Positions 13,915 to 22,024 of a stretch of 39,303 nt of DNA are shown here, in pieces. The translations under genes were made by a program, and so were the position numbers. The notes beneath the pieces were generated by a model. The model saw nothing but the letters and a program-made list of their open reading frames with translations, had not been told where the DNA came from and did not search any database. The number at the start of each line of letters is the position of its first letter. The first letter of the stretch is position 1. This stretch comes from JANNWF01 sp041675805 (GTDB lineage Bacteria > Pseudomonadota > Gammaproteobacteria > Xanthomonadales > Xanthomonadaceae), in assembly GCA_041675805.1 (NCBI GenBank), contig JBAYTD010000012.1, positions 1-39,303 on the forward strand, written 5' to 3'.

Positions 13915-16029
13915 TTACCAGATTGCCACGCGCTCCTCGTCGCCGCGTGCCATCGGATCGCCCGGCTGGCAGCCGAAGGCTTCGGCAAAGGCCGGCATGT
14001 TGGACGGCGCGCCGATGGCGCGGTAGGCACCCGGCGCGTGCGGGCCGACGGTGAGCTGCATCTTCATCGCCTCCTCGGTGAAGGCGATGCGCCAGACCGT
14101 GGCCCAGTTCATGAAGAAGCGCTGCGTCTGGCTGTAGCCGTCGATCATCGGATCCTCGAAGGACTCGCCCAGCGAGTTCCGCAGCGCATCCAGCGCCACC
14201 GTCAGACCGCCCAGGTCGGCGATGTTCTCGCCCAGCGCCAGACGGCCGTTGACGTGCAGGCCGGGCAGCGGCGAGTAGGCGTCGAACTGCGCCGCCAGCT
14301 TGTCGGTGGCGGCGTCGAAGCGGGCGCGGTCCTGGTCGGTCCACCAGTTGACGAAGTTGCCCTCGGCGTCGAACTTGCTGCCCTGGTCGTCGTAGCCGTG
14401 CAGCATTTCGTGGCCGATCACCGCGCCGATGCCGCCGTAGTTCAGCGCCGGATCGGCGTCGGGGTCGAAGAACGGCGGTTGCAGGATGGCCGCCGGGAAG
14501 ACGATCTCGTTGGCGCTGGCGCGATAGTAGGCGTTGACCGTCTGCGGGCTCATGCCCCACTCATTGGGGTCGACCGGCTTGCCGATCTTGTCCAGCATGT
14601 AGCGATTGTTGAAGGTTTGCAGGCGCGCCGCGTTGGCGGCGTAGCCGTCGCGGCTGATCTCGGCACCGGACCAGTCGCGCCAGACATCCGGATAGCCGAT
14701 CTTCGGCGTGAACGAGGCCCATTTCTCCAGCGCCTTGGCGCGGGTTTCCTCGCCCATCCAGTCGAGTTGCTCCAGCCGCTGGCGCAGCGCCTGGCTGAGG
14801 TTGCCGACCAGTTCCTGCATCTGTGCCTTGGACTCCGGCGGGAAGGCTTCGGCCACGTAGAGCTGGCCGAGCGCTTCGCCCATGCCGGCGTTGAGCGCGG
14901 ACAGCACGCGCTTCCAGCGCTCGCCCTGCTCCTGCTGGCCGGCGATGGTCTGGCGATGGAACTGGAAATGCGCCTGCTCGTAGGCGGCGGGCAGGAACGG
15001 CGCAGCGTGGTTGATGGCGCGATAGCGCAGCCAGGTCTTCCACTGCTCGACCGGCGTCTCGGCCAGCATGGTGTCGACCTCGCGGAAGAAATCGGTCATC
15101 GCCAGCGAAATGGTTCCCGGCTCGGCGACGCCGGCGGACTGGAAGAACGCGCTCCAGGAGAAGTGCGGCGTCAGCGCGTCGGCCTCGGCCAGGCTCATCG
15201 GGTTGTAGCGGGCGGCCGGGTCGCGCAGGCTCAGGCGGTCCAGCGATGCGCGGGCGAGCCGGGTCTCGAATTCCATCACCTGTTGCGCCTGCGCCCGGGC
15301 CTGATCGGCGTCGGCACCGGCCAGGGTCAGCACGGTGGCGACATAGTCGAGGAAGGCGGCGCGGATGCGGGCGCGGTCCTCGCGCTCGTCGAGGTAATAG
15401 CTGCGCTCGGGCAGCGACAGGCCGGCCTGGCCGAGATAGGCGATGTTGCGGCGCGAGTCGCGCTGGTCGGCGGAGGCATGCAGCGAGAACAACGCGCCGT
15501 GGCCAAGCGGATAGCTGTCGCGCAAAAAGGCCGGCAGGGCGGCGTTGTCGGCGATGGCGTCGATGGCGTCGAGCAGCGGCTGCAACGGCGCAAGGCCGGC
15601 CGCCTCGATGCCGGCCTGGTCCATGCCGGAGGCGAAGAAGTCGCCGACCTTGCGGGTGATGCTGCCGGCCGCCGCGTCGGCCTGCGCGGCGGCGCGGGCG
15701 ATCTCGTGCTGCACCGCCAGCGAGCGCTCGGCGAGCAGGCTGAAGGAACCCCAGCGGGTCTGGTCGGCAGGGATCGGATTGGCCGCCAGCCAGCGCGCGT
15801 TGACGTGGTCGCCGAAGGCCTGGCAGGCGGAGATGGAATCGTCGATGTCGGCCCGGCTCAGCCGCACCGGCTGCGGCAGCGCGGATTCGGCGATGGACAG
15901 TTTCTGCGCCGTCTGCCCGGCAGGCGCGCTGGCGGCATCGCCGGAGACATTGGTTTCGGCGGGCGGCTTGCCGCAGGCGGCCAGCGCGATGGCGAAGGCG
16001 AGGGGAAGCGGGGCGAGGATTCGGCTCAT
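13915..16029 (-). CDS. M13 family metallopeptidase, predicted lipoprotein
   Basis: A protein of 704 aa. The N-terminus is a lipoprotein signal (MSRILAPLPLAFAIALAAC) with a lipobox LAAC; Cys19 should be lipidated and Gly follows, so outer membrane sorting is plausible. The M13 zinc site is HEMLH at 540-544, with Glu601 in ENIADLGG as third ligand. VNAYYRASANEIVFPAAILQPPFFD precedes the site as in PepO-like enzymes, and the protein ends in VAIW. It is a diverged paralogue of the next M13 gene. The two share architecture but differ in anchoring: one lipidated, one soluble. The ATG at 16029 is chosen for the signal peptide; the open frame extends to 16101 without meaning. Confidence 0.93.
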   Translation of the reverse strand: MSRILAPLPLAFAIALAACGKPPAETNVSGDAASAPAGQTAQKLSIAESALPQPVRLSRADIDDSISACQAFGDHVNARWLAANPIPADQTRWGSFSLLAERSLAVQHEIARAAAQADAAAGSITRKVGDFFASGMDQAGIEAAGLAPLQPLLDAIDAIADNAALPAFLRDSYPLGHGALFSLHASADQRDSRRNIAYLGQAGLSLPERSYYLDEREDRARIRAAFLDYVATVLTLAGADADQARAQAQQVMEFETRLARASLDRLSLRDPAARYNPMSLAEADALTPHFSWSAFFQSAGVAEPGTISLAMTDFFREVDTMLAETPVEQWKTWLRYRAINHAAPFLPAAYEQAHFQFHRQTIAGQQEQGERWKRVLSALNAGMGEALGQLYVAEAFPPESKAQMQELVGNLSQALRQRLEQLDWMGEETRAKALEKWASFTPKIGYPDVWRDWSGAEISRDGYAANAARLQTFNNRYMLDKIGKPVDPNEWGMSPQTVNAYYRASANEIVFPAAILQPPFFDPDADPALNYGGIGAVIGHEMLHGYDDQGSKFDAEGNFVNWWTDQDRARFDAATDKLAAQFDAYSPLPGLHVNGRLALGENIADLGGLTVALDALRNSLGESFEDPMIDGYSQTQRFFMNWATVWRIAFTEEAMKMQLTVGPHAPGAYRAIGAPSNMPAFAEAFGCQPGDPMARGDEERVAIW

Positions 16030-16128
16030 GGCGTGGCTCCTTCGCCGCGCAGGACGGGCGGCGAATGCGGTCGATGAAAGGGAATCACGCAGTGTCGCCA
16101 CTGCGCCCCGTCACCGACCGTGCCGGAA

Positions 16129-16156
16129 GTCACGCCCGATGGCATCGGGGCGTGAC
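16129..16156 (-). terminator. Hairpin across the stop codon of the W-rich protein gene
   Basis: GTCACGCCCGAT pairs with ATCGGGGCGTGAC with one bulged G and a 3-nt loop. It overlaps the last codons and stop of the gene ending at 16130. No T-tract is present. It may end transcription before the M13 lipoprotein gene. Confidence 0.35.
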
Positions 16157-16726
16157 GGCGATCCAGGCCGGGTCGGACCAGCTTCCGCTCTGGCCGGCCA
16201 GTTCATGGATCGGCTCGCCGGTGACGCCGTGGATCGGCGCGCAGCCGGCAGCCATGGTGCGGGCGATGCGCTGGATCGGAAAACTCTGCGCCTGGCCGTA
16301 GGCGCTGTAGTCGAGCTGACCGGCGTTGCAGTCCTCGAAGCGCAGCGAAAGCTGGCCGACGATCTCATATTCCACCGCATCGGGATCGAAATCCGGCCCA
16401 AAGCGCCCGCCTTCGGTGGCGAACAATTCCGGAAAGACGATGGACTGGCCGTTTTCCGCATCGACAACGATATGGCCGACGCCGTACAGCCAACGCTGCT
16501 CGCCTTCCTCGTCGTAAGTGAACCAGGCAATGACGGCGCGCTGGTCATCGAGGATTTCCAGCACCCAACCCTCGCCATCGCGCTGCGGCGAAAACCACAG
16601 TGCGCTGTGGCCGGTTTCGACGATGCCCGGCGGCGGCAAGGGTGGTTCGGACTCGGCCAACGCGCCGCCGGTCAGCGACAGGGCGAGCAGGGCGGCGGGG
16701 AGGCGGCGAACACGAAAAATGCTCAT
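16130..16726 (-). CDS. Secreted W-rich domain protein, function unknown
   Basis: A protein of 198 aa with a signal peptide (MSIFRVRRLPAALLALSLTGGALA, cleavage before ESE). The mature part has one copy of a domain of about 115 residues. Its features are ALWFSPQRDGEGWVLEI, then AWFTYDEEGEQRWLYGVG, then GQLSLRFEDCNAGQLDYS and a final Cys after the IQRIAR segment. The same pattern occurs twice in the protein at 26288-27907. I recognise this as a recurrent domain in hypothetical proteins of xanthomonads and relatives but know no function. An optimal Shine-Dalgarno (GAGGAG, 7 nt before the ATG) fixes the start at 16726; the longer open frame is not real. It lies between two peptidase groups on the same strand. 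Confidence 0.75.
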   Translation of the reverse strand: MSIFRVRRLPAALLALSLTGGALAESEPPLPPPGIVETGHSALWFSPQRDGEGWVLEILDDQRAVIAWFTYDEEGEQRWLYGVGHIVVDAENGQSIVFPELFATEGGRFGPDFDPDAVEYEIVGQLSLRFEDCNAGQLDYSAYGQAQSFPIQRIARTMAAGCAPIHGVTGEPIHELAGQSGSWSDPAWIAVTPRCHRA

Positions 16727-16977
16727 GCGTTTTCTCCTCAAGGGCGCGGCGTGAAGGCGTTTGCGCGACGCTGCCCGGATGCTACCCGATCTTTTGTTGC
16801 GAAAAAGTTGCGCGCATCCCGCCCACACGCATGACACATGCGCGTAGTCACAAGCCGTTCACGCCGTCTTGCGCGCCGGTGTTGTGGATCGATCCCGCAA
16901 AGGCCTTGGGCGCGGGCTGCCGTCCCTGGCGCGCTCGGACGGCGGCACCGCGCGGCTGGCCAGCGGCCTGCGCGGCT

Positions 16978-18375
16978 TCAGCGCGGCGGATGGAAGTCCG
17001 GCGCGCTCATCGGCATCTCGGTCAGCGGGCCGTACTTGGCGACCTGCTCGCGGATCTTCGAGGCATCGCCGATCAGGGTGATGACCAGGTTGGCCGCGCC
17101 CGGATAGACCGCCACGGCGCGGGCGATGGCGTCGGCGTCGGCGGCGGCGATGGCTGCGGCATAGCCGTCGACATCCTCGCGGCCGAGGCGATGGAAGATC
17201 AGGTCGACCAGCCGCGAGGCAAGCTGGCCGTGGGTTTCCAGCGTCGGCGGAAACTGGCCGAGCACGTAGCGACGCGCCGAGTCCAGCGCCGCCTCGTCGA
17301 AGGGCTGGGCGTGCAGTTTCTCCAGTTGCGCGATGGCGAGGTCGATGGCGGCGACGGTGGAGTCGGTCTGGGTGAACGAGGTGATCGCCGCCGAGCCGGG
17401 CGTGCTCAGGCGCGACAGCGAGGAGCGAGCGCCGTAGCTCAGGCCCGATTCCACCCGCAGCGCGGTGTTGAGCATGGAGGTGAAGCGGCCGCCGAACAGG
17501 GTGTTGACCAGGTTCTGCGCGGCGCGGTTGTCGTGGTTGCGGGCGACGCCGACATTGCCCAGCCAGAAGTAGGTCTGCGTGGCACCGGGCTTGTCGACCA
17601 GCAGCACGCGGCGGCCGGTTTGCTTCGGTGCGGCGGCGACTTCCGGCAGCGGTTTGGCGGCGGCGCGCCAGTCGCCGAAGGCGCGATCCAGTTCGCCGCG
17701 CATCTCGTCGGCCTTGAAATCGCCGACGGCGACGATGATCAGACGGTCGCCGCCGAGCTGGTCGGCGTAATAGCCCTTCACGTCGTCCAGGGTGATCCGG
17801 CCCAGGCTGGCTTCGCTGCCGCTGTCGGGGCGGCCGTAGGGATGCTCGCCGAACAGCCAGGCGGCGGCGTAGGCACCGAGCAGGCCGCTGGGGTCGCCAT
17901 CCTTGGCGGCGATCAGGCTGCGAATGGTGCGGGTGCGCACCTTGTCGAACTCGGCGGCGTCCAGATGCGGGTGCAGCAGGGCGTCGGCGGCCAGTTCGAC
18001 CATGCGGGCGCGGTCGCGGGCGAGGAAATCGGCGCTGAGCCTGAGCATTTCGGCATCGGTGCCGATGCCCAGCCGGCCGCCGAGACCGTCGACGGTTTCG
18101 GCGAACTGGCGCGCGTCACGTTCGCCCGCGCCCTTGCTCATCAACTCGGCCAGCAGGAAGGCGGTGCCTTCCTTGTCTTGCGGGTCGCCCAGCGGGCCGC
18201 CGCGCACGGCGATCATCAGCGAGATCATCGGTACATCGTGTTTTTCCAGCAGCGCCAGTTCGGCACCGTTGGCCAGGGTGACGCGCTGGAACTCGGGCAG
18301 GGTGACGCCGGTCGGGGCGGCCTGGGCGGACAGGCTGGCGGCGAACAGCGCCAGGCAGATCAGGACGTTGCGCAT
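16978..18375 (-). CDS. M16 family peptidase-like protein, non-catalytic subunit
   Basis: A protein of 465 aa with a signal peptide (MRNVLICLALFAASLSAQA). It has the two-lobed M16 fold, but the place of the zinc motif HxxEH is occupied by AFLLAELMSKG, so it cannot bind zinc. The substrate-binding Arg/Tyr pair is kept in the second lobe (LRVESGLSYGARS). Non-catalytic M16B subunits of this kind pair with an HxxEH subunit to make one active protease. Its partner is the gene just upstream. The start is ATG 18375, with GAGG 6 nt before it. A GTG at 18387 overlaps the partner's stop (GTGA) and would add 4 residues but has no ribosome site. Confidence 0.9.
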   Translation of the reverse strand: MRNVLICLALFAASLSAQAAPTGVTLPEFQRVTLANGAELALLEKHDVPMISLMIAVRGGPLGDPQDKEGTAFLLAELMSKGAGERDARQFAETVDGLGGRLGIGTDAEMLRLSADFLARDRARMVELAADALLHPHLDAAEFDKVRTRTIRSLIAAKDGDPSGLLGAYAAAWLFGEHPYGRPDSGSEASLGRITLDDVKGYYADQLGGDRLIIVAVGDFKADEMRGELDRAFGDWRAAAKPLPEVAAAPKQTGRRVLLVDKPGATQTYFWLGNVGVARNHDNRAAQNLVNTLFGGRFTSMLNTALRVESGLSYGARSSLSRLSTPGSAAITSFTQTDSTVAAIDLAIAQLEKLHAQPFDEAALDSARRYVLGQFPPTLETHGQLASRLVDLIFHRLGREDVDGYAAAIAAADADAIARAVAVYPGAANLVITLIGDASKIREQVAKYGPLTEMPMSAPDFHPPR

Positions 18376-18383
18376 GGCGGACC

Positions 18384-19736
18384 TCACTGGGCGGCGGTCG
18401 GCAGAAGGACGCCGACGGTGCGGTTGTCGGAGCGGAACACCTCGGTGGCGACCCGGCGCAGCGTGTCGGCGTCGATGGCGTCGTAGGCACCGGGGGCGTC
18501 GAACAGCTTGCGGTAATCGCCGTGGAACACCTCGTAGGTGCCCAGCGCCTGCGCTTTGCCGCTGATCGTCGACTGGCTGCGCCAGAAGCCGGCGAGTTTG
18601 TTGTTGCGCGCCTTTTCCAGTTCGGCCGGCGTCACGCCTTGTTCGATGATGCGGGCCAGTTCGGCGTCGATGGCCGCTTCCACCTTGGCCGGATCGGCGT
18701 CCGGCGCCAGCACGGCGTACAGATAGGCCGCGCCGGGGTCGAAACCGGCGTGCAGGTAGGCACCGATGTTGACCGCGACCGGATCGTTTTCGACCAGCTT
18801 CTGATTGAGGCGGGAGGAATCGCCTTGGGCCAGCACGTCGAGCAGGAGTTCCAGCGCCGGGGTGTCGGCGTGGCCGGCGTCGAAGGCGTGCCAGGCCATC
18901 AGCAGCAGCGGCGTCTGGGCGTCTTCCTTGCGCACGCTGAGGCGGCGCTCGCCAAGCTGTTTGGGCTCGACGGTGCGGATCTTCTGCGGCGGCTCCTGGG
19001 CCGGAATCTTGCCGATCTTTTCCTTCGCCAGCGCGAACACCGCGTCGGGATCGACATCGCCGACCACGAACATGGTCGCGTTGTTGGGAGCGTAATAGGT
19101 GCGATAGAAGGTTTTCAGATCCTCCATCGTCCAGTTTTCGATGTCCGAGGGCCAGCCGATTACCGGGAACTGGTAGGGATGGGCCAGCCAGTGGGTGGCG
19201 TTGACCTGCTCGAACAGGGCACCGAAGGTGTCGTTGTCCACGCGCAGGCGGCGCTCGGAATAGACCACCCCGCGCTCGCTCTCCACCACCTTGGGATCGA
19301 ACGACAGGTTGGCCATGCGGTCGGCCTCCAGGTCGAAGATCAATTCCAGCGTGGAGGCCGGAAACCAGTCCTGATAGACCGTCACGTCGCTGCTGGTATA
19401 GGCGTTGTTGGAGCCGCCGTTGGCCTCCATCACGCGGTCGAACTCGCCCGGCGCGCGGGTCGCGGTGCCGTTGAACATCATGTGCTCGAAATAGTGCGCG
19501 ATGCCGGTGATGCCGGGATATTCGTTGCGCCCGCCGGCGCGGTACCAGACGTACAGGGCGACGTTGGGGATGTCGTGGTCGGGCCAGACCACGACCTTCA
19601 TGCCATTGTCGAGGGTCTGGCTGCGGATGGCGTCAGCCGGCGAGGCCGGTGCGTCGGCAGCCTGCGCGGCAATGGCACCGAGGCCCAGCGCGATGGCCAA
19701 AAGGCGCGCGGCGGCGGAGAAAACGGGTCGGTTCAC
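18384..19736 (-). CDS. M16 family zinc peptidase, catalytic subunit
   Basis: A protein of 450 aa with a signal peptide ending near ALGLGAIAAQA (cleavage after about residue 26). The inverted zinc motif HYFEH (HxxEH) lies in GIAHYFEHMMFNGT at about residues 80-93. The downstream Glu of M16 enzymes is in the ERGVVYSERR segment. This is the zinc-binding M16B subunit; the next gene, 8 bp on, lacks the motif but has the Arg/Tyr pair, so the two should form a periplasmic heterodimer that degrades or processes peptides. No substrate is evident, and no pqq or bacteriocin genes are near. The ATG at 19736 gives the complete signal peptide. Confidence 0.93.
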   Translation of the reverse strand: MNRPVFSAAARLLAIALGLGAIAAQAADAPASPADAIRSQTLDNGMKVVVWPDHDIPNVALYVWYRAGGRNEYPGITGIAHYFEHMMFNGTATRAPGEFDRVMEANGGSNNAYTSSDVTVYQDWFPASTLELIFDLEADRMANLSFDPKVVESERGVVYSERRLRVDNDTFGALFEQVNATHWLAHPYQFPVIGWPSDIENWTMEDLKTFYRTYYAPNNATMFVVGDVDPDAVFALAKEKIGKIPAQEPPQKIRTVEPKQLGERRLSVRKEDAQTPLLLMAWHAFDAGHADTPALELLLDVLAQGDSSRLNQKLVENDPVAVNIGAYLHAGFDPGAAYLYAVLAPDADPAKVEAAIDAELARIIEQGVTPAELEKARNNKLAGFWRSQSTISGKAQALGTYEVFHGDYRKLFDAPGAYDAIDADTLRRVATEVFRSDNRTVGVLLPTAAQ

Positions 19737-19819
19737 GGCAAGCTCCGAGCGTGGGATGGCAGCATTACAGGCAAGGCCGGGGAGGGCGGCAAGGGCCGGA
19801 AGTCAGGGGCGCGGAAATG

Positions 19820-19847
19820 AAAAGAGCCGCACCAGGGCGGCCCTTTT
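19820..19847 (-). terminator. metK terminator
   Basis: On the minus strand AAAAGGGCCGC pairs with GCGGCTCTTTT, an 11-bp stem with one mismatch and a 6-nt loop, ending in TTTT, 22 bp after the metK stop. The A-tract on the other side would allow weaker termination in the opposite direction. Confidence 0.8.
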
Positions 19848-19869
19848 CGGTCAACACCGGCGACGCAGC

Positions 19870-21081
19870 TTACTTCAGCCCGGCATCCGTGCGCAGGGCC
19901 TCGGCGCGGTCGGTCTTTTCCCACGAGAAGGCGACGGCCTTCTGCGTCTTGCCGGCGCTGTCGAGGTACTCGATGTCCACCGGCTTGCGGCCGAAGTGGC
20001 CGTAGGCGGCGGTCGGCTGGTAGATCGGGTGGGTCAGGTCGAGCATCTGCAGGATGCCGTAGGGGCGCAGGTCGAAATGCTTGCGGATCAGCTTTTCGAT
20101 CTTCTCGTCGCTGATTTTTCCGGTGCCGAAGGTGGTGACGGAGATGGAAGTCGGCTCGGCGACGCCGATGGCATAGCTGACCTGCACCTCGCAGCGGTCG
20201 GCCAGGCCGGCGGCGACGACGTTCTTGGCGACGTAGCGCGCGGCATAGGCGGCGCTGCGGTCGACCTTGGACGGATCCTTGCCGGAAAACGCGCCGCCGC
20301 CGTGGCGGGCCCAGCCGCCGTAGGTGTCGACGATGATCTTGCGCCCGGTCAGGCCGCAGTCGCCGACCGGGCCGCCGATGACGAACTTGCCGGTCGGGTT
20401 GATGTGGAACTTGGTGCCCTTGTGCAGCCACTTGGCCGGCAGCACCGGCTTGAGGATGTGCTCGCGGACCGCTTCGACCAGATCCTTCTGCTTGACGCCC
20501 GGGTCATGCTGGGTGGACAGCACCACGGCGTCGATGGCGACCGCCTTGCCGTTTTCGTAGCGCAGGGTGACCTGGCTCTTGGCGTCCGGACGCAGCCACG
20601 GCAGCGGCGACTTCTTCGCCTTGCGCACCTTGGTCTGCTGCTCCACCAGGCGGTGCGAAAGGTGGATCGCCGCCGGCATGTAGTCCTTGGTTTCGTTGGT
20701 GGCGTAGCCGAACATCAGACCCTGATCGCCGGCGCCCTGTTCCTCGGGCTTCTTGCGGTCGACGCCCTGATTGATGTCGAGGCTCTGCTTGCCGATCAGG
20801 TTGAGCACGCCGCAGGTGGCACCGTCGAAGCCGACTTCGCTGCTGTCGTAGCCGATGTCGACGATCACCTTGCGGGTGAGCGCTTCGAGGTCGACCCAGG
20901 CGCTGGTGGTAATCTCGCCGGCGATGATGGCGACGCCCGTCTTCACCAGCGTCTCGCAGGCCACGCGCGCTCGCGGGTCCTGCGCCAGGATGGCGTCGAG
21001 CACGGCGTCGGAGATCTGGTCGGCGACCTTGTCCGGATGGCCTTCGCCGACCGACTCGGAGGTGAAGAGGTAGCTGCTCAT
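19870..21081 (-). CDS. metK: S-adenosylmethionine synthetase
   Basis: A protein of 403 aa. It makes S-adenosylmethionine from methionine and ATP in the cytoplasm. The ATP-binding start MSSYLFTSESVGEGHPDK, the GAGDQGLMFGYA loop and the GGGAFSGKDPSKVDRSAAYAAR phosphate loop are all intact. The length and all family blocks are standard; it is slightly longer than E. coli MetK (384 aa), mainly in the middle region after VRKAKKS. The start at 21081 is preceded by AAGGA 12 nt upstream. A TATCAT hexamer at 21131-21136 could be the -10. I saw no recognisable SAM or SAH riboswitch in the 260-bp upstream region. Confidence 0.97.
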   Translation of the reverse strand: MSSYLFTSESVGEGHPDKVADQISDAVLDAILAQDPRARVACETLVKTGVAIIAGEITTSAWVDLEALTRKVIVDIGYDSSEVGFDGATCGVLNLIGKQSLDINQGVDRKKPEEQGAGDQGLMFGYATNETKDYMPAAIHLSHRLVEQQTKVRKAKKSPLPWLRPDAKSQVTLRYENGKAVAIDAVVLSTQHDPGVKQKDLVEAVREHILKPVLPAKWLHKGTKFHINPTGKFVIGGPVGDCGLTGRKIIVDTYGGWARHGGGAFSGKDPSKVDRSAAYAARYVAKNVVAAGLADRCEVQVSYAIGVAEPTSISVTTFGTGKISDEKIEKLIRKHFDLRPYGILQMLDLTHPIYQPTAAYGHFGRKPVDIEYLDSAGKTQKAVAFSWEKTDRAEALRTDAGLK

Positions 21082-21130
21082 CAGGCGTTATATCCTTTGA
21101 TTCGGATGAAGGGATGAAAAAGCGGGTGGC

Positions 21131-21136
21131 ATGATA
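21131..21136 (-). promoter_or_regulatory. Possible metK -10 element
   Basis: TATCAT on the minus strand, about 50 bp before the metK ATG. This would give a leader of roughly 43 nt. The -35 position has only a poor match. The rest of the 260-bp toxin-metK spacer shows nothing else that I can name. Confidence 0.35.
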
Positions 21137-21341
21137 CACGCACGCCGGGCGGGACGCATCGGGCGGACGCCGCCGCACGCAGCGCGGCGCATCGGCATTC
21201 AGGCGACGTTGCCGCAGCGACGCAAAGAGGATCGCATGACATGGATTCGTTGACTCAAAGGGCGCTGGGCAGCGCGCTGTGCGCCGCCGTCGGACTGCCA
21301 GCCGGGAAGTTTCCTGGCCGTTCGACCGCGGACGACGCAAT

Positions 21342-21635
21342 TCAGCCGATGCGCGAGCGCCAATACCCCGGTTCGCGATGGTTGTGCATAAGCGCAAGGA
21401 CCAGAACGTGGTCGCGCTCGGCTACGTACAGCACCGAGTACGGAAACACGCGCAGCAGACGGCGACGCACATCCTGTTCGAGGATCGGGTGGCGCAGGGG
21501 ATGTTCGGCGGCATCGTCAATCGCGGTTTCGATGGCATCGAAGAAGCGTCGCGCCAAGCCCTGCTGTCGCTGTTCGTACCAGACGATAGCGCTTTCGTAC
21601 TCGTCCTGTGCCTCCGGATGGAGCTCATGCCTCAT
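21342..21635 (-). CDS. ParE/RelE family toxin
   Basis: A protein of 97 aa of the ParE/RelE superfamily. The N-terminal helix reads HPEAQDEYESAIVWYEQRQQGLARRFFDAIE. The conserved RRRLLRVFPYSVLYVAE strand follows, then the closing HNHREPGYW. These blocks match chromosomal ParE-like toxins that target gyrase or the ribosome; which target applies is not decidable. The start ATG overlaps the antitoxin stop by 4 nt (ATGA), indicating coupled translation. Lacks any sign of decay. Confidence 0.88.
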   Translation of the reverse strand: MRHELHPEAQDEYESAIVWYEQRQQGLARRFFDAIETAIDDAAEHPLRHPILEQDVRRRLLRVFPYSVLYVAERDHVLVLALMHNHREPGYWRSRIG

Positions 21636-21865
21636 GGACGCAGCAGTCTTTCGATCCTTGCGCGCGAGGTTTCGGCTGAAACCGTCCTGACCTTGCCGCT
21701 ACGCACCTCGTCACGGCGACGCAGCGCTTCGGCGGTCCACGCTTCACGCACGCTGTCGTCGTCGCGCGGGTCAAGGCTTTCTACCAGCCGCTCGGCCAGC
21801 ATTGCCCGCGCCTTGGCCGGCAGCGCGAGCGCTTCTTCGAGCAATTGTTCGGCGGGACGGGTCAT
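21632..21865 (-). CDS. Addiction-module antitoxin, short helical type
   Basis: A protein of 77 aa with the pattern of the short addiction-module components that pair with RelE/ParE toxins. LLEEALALPAKARAMLAERLVESLD at about residues 7-31 is the family signature. A tail rich in Arg and Glu ends with ARIERLLRP. It should neutralise the toxin encoded immediately downstream. The open frame extends to 22012, but the ATG at 21865 is where the family begins; a TACCAT hexamer 7 bp upstream of it could be a -10, which would make the mRNA nearly leaderless. The pair sits between asnB and metK. Confidence 0.82.
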   Translation of the reverse strand: MTRPAEQLLEEALALPAKARAMLAERLVESLDPRDDDSVREAWTAEALRRRDEVRSGKVRTVSAETSRARIERLLRP

Positions 21866-22024
21866 TGCGCGATGGTAGGTGTTGCGCCGGCCAGCGGCAA
21901 TCCTGACGCGACCTGAATCAATGATCCAGCCGATTTGCCGGCGTCCGATTGCCTCTGCGCTGTGCCAGGCCGGGTTGCGCGAGGCCTTGCGGCACGAGGG
22001 GCTCGGCACCAAGCCAGTCGGCTA

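Noticed and set aside
11959..16077. A 1372-codon open frame on the plus strand across the M13 genes
   Set aside because: It is a shadow frame caused by GC-rich codon bias. The translation is low-complexity and the minus-strand genes show complete catalytic motifs.
16796..16811. GTTGC..A-tract..GTTGC motif near the W-rich gene, similar to GTTGC/GCAAC words around 24491 and 24666
   Set aside because: Short words with low information content. The orientation differs between sites, so a shared regulator is not supported.
21082..21341. Possible SAM or SAH riboswitch before metK
   Set aside because: I looked for SAH- or SAM-type cores. CGTCGC and GCAACG words occur, but the paired arms do not match any class I know.
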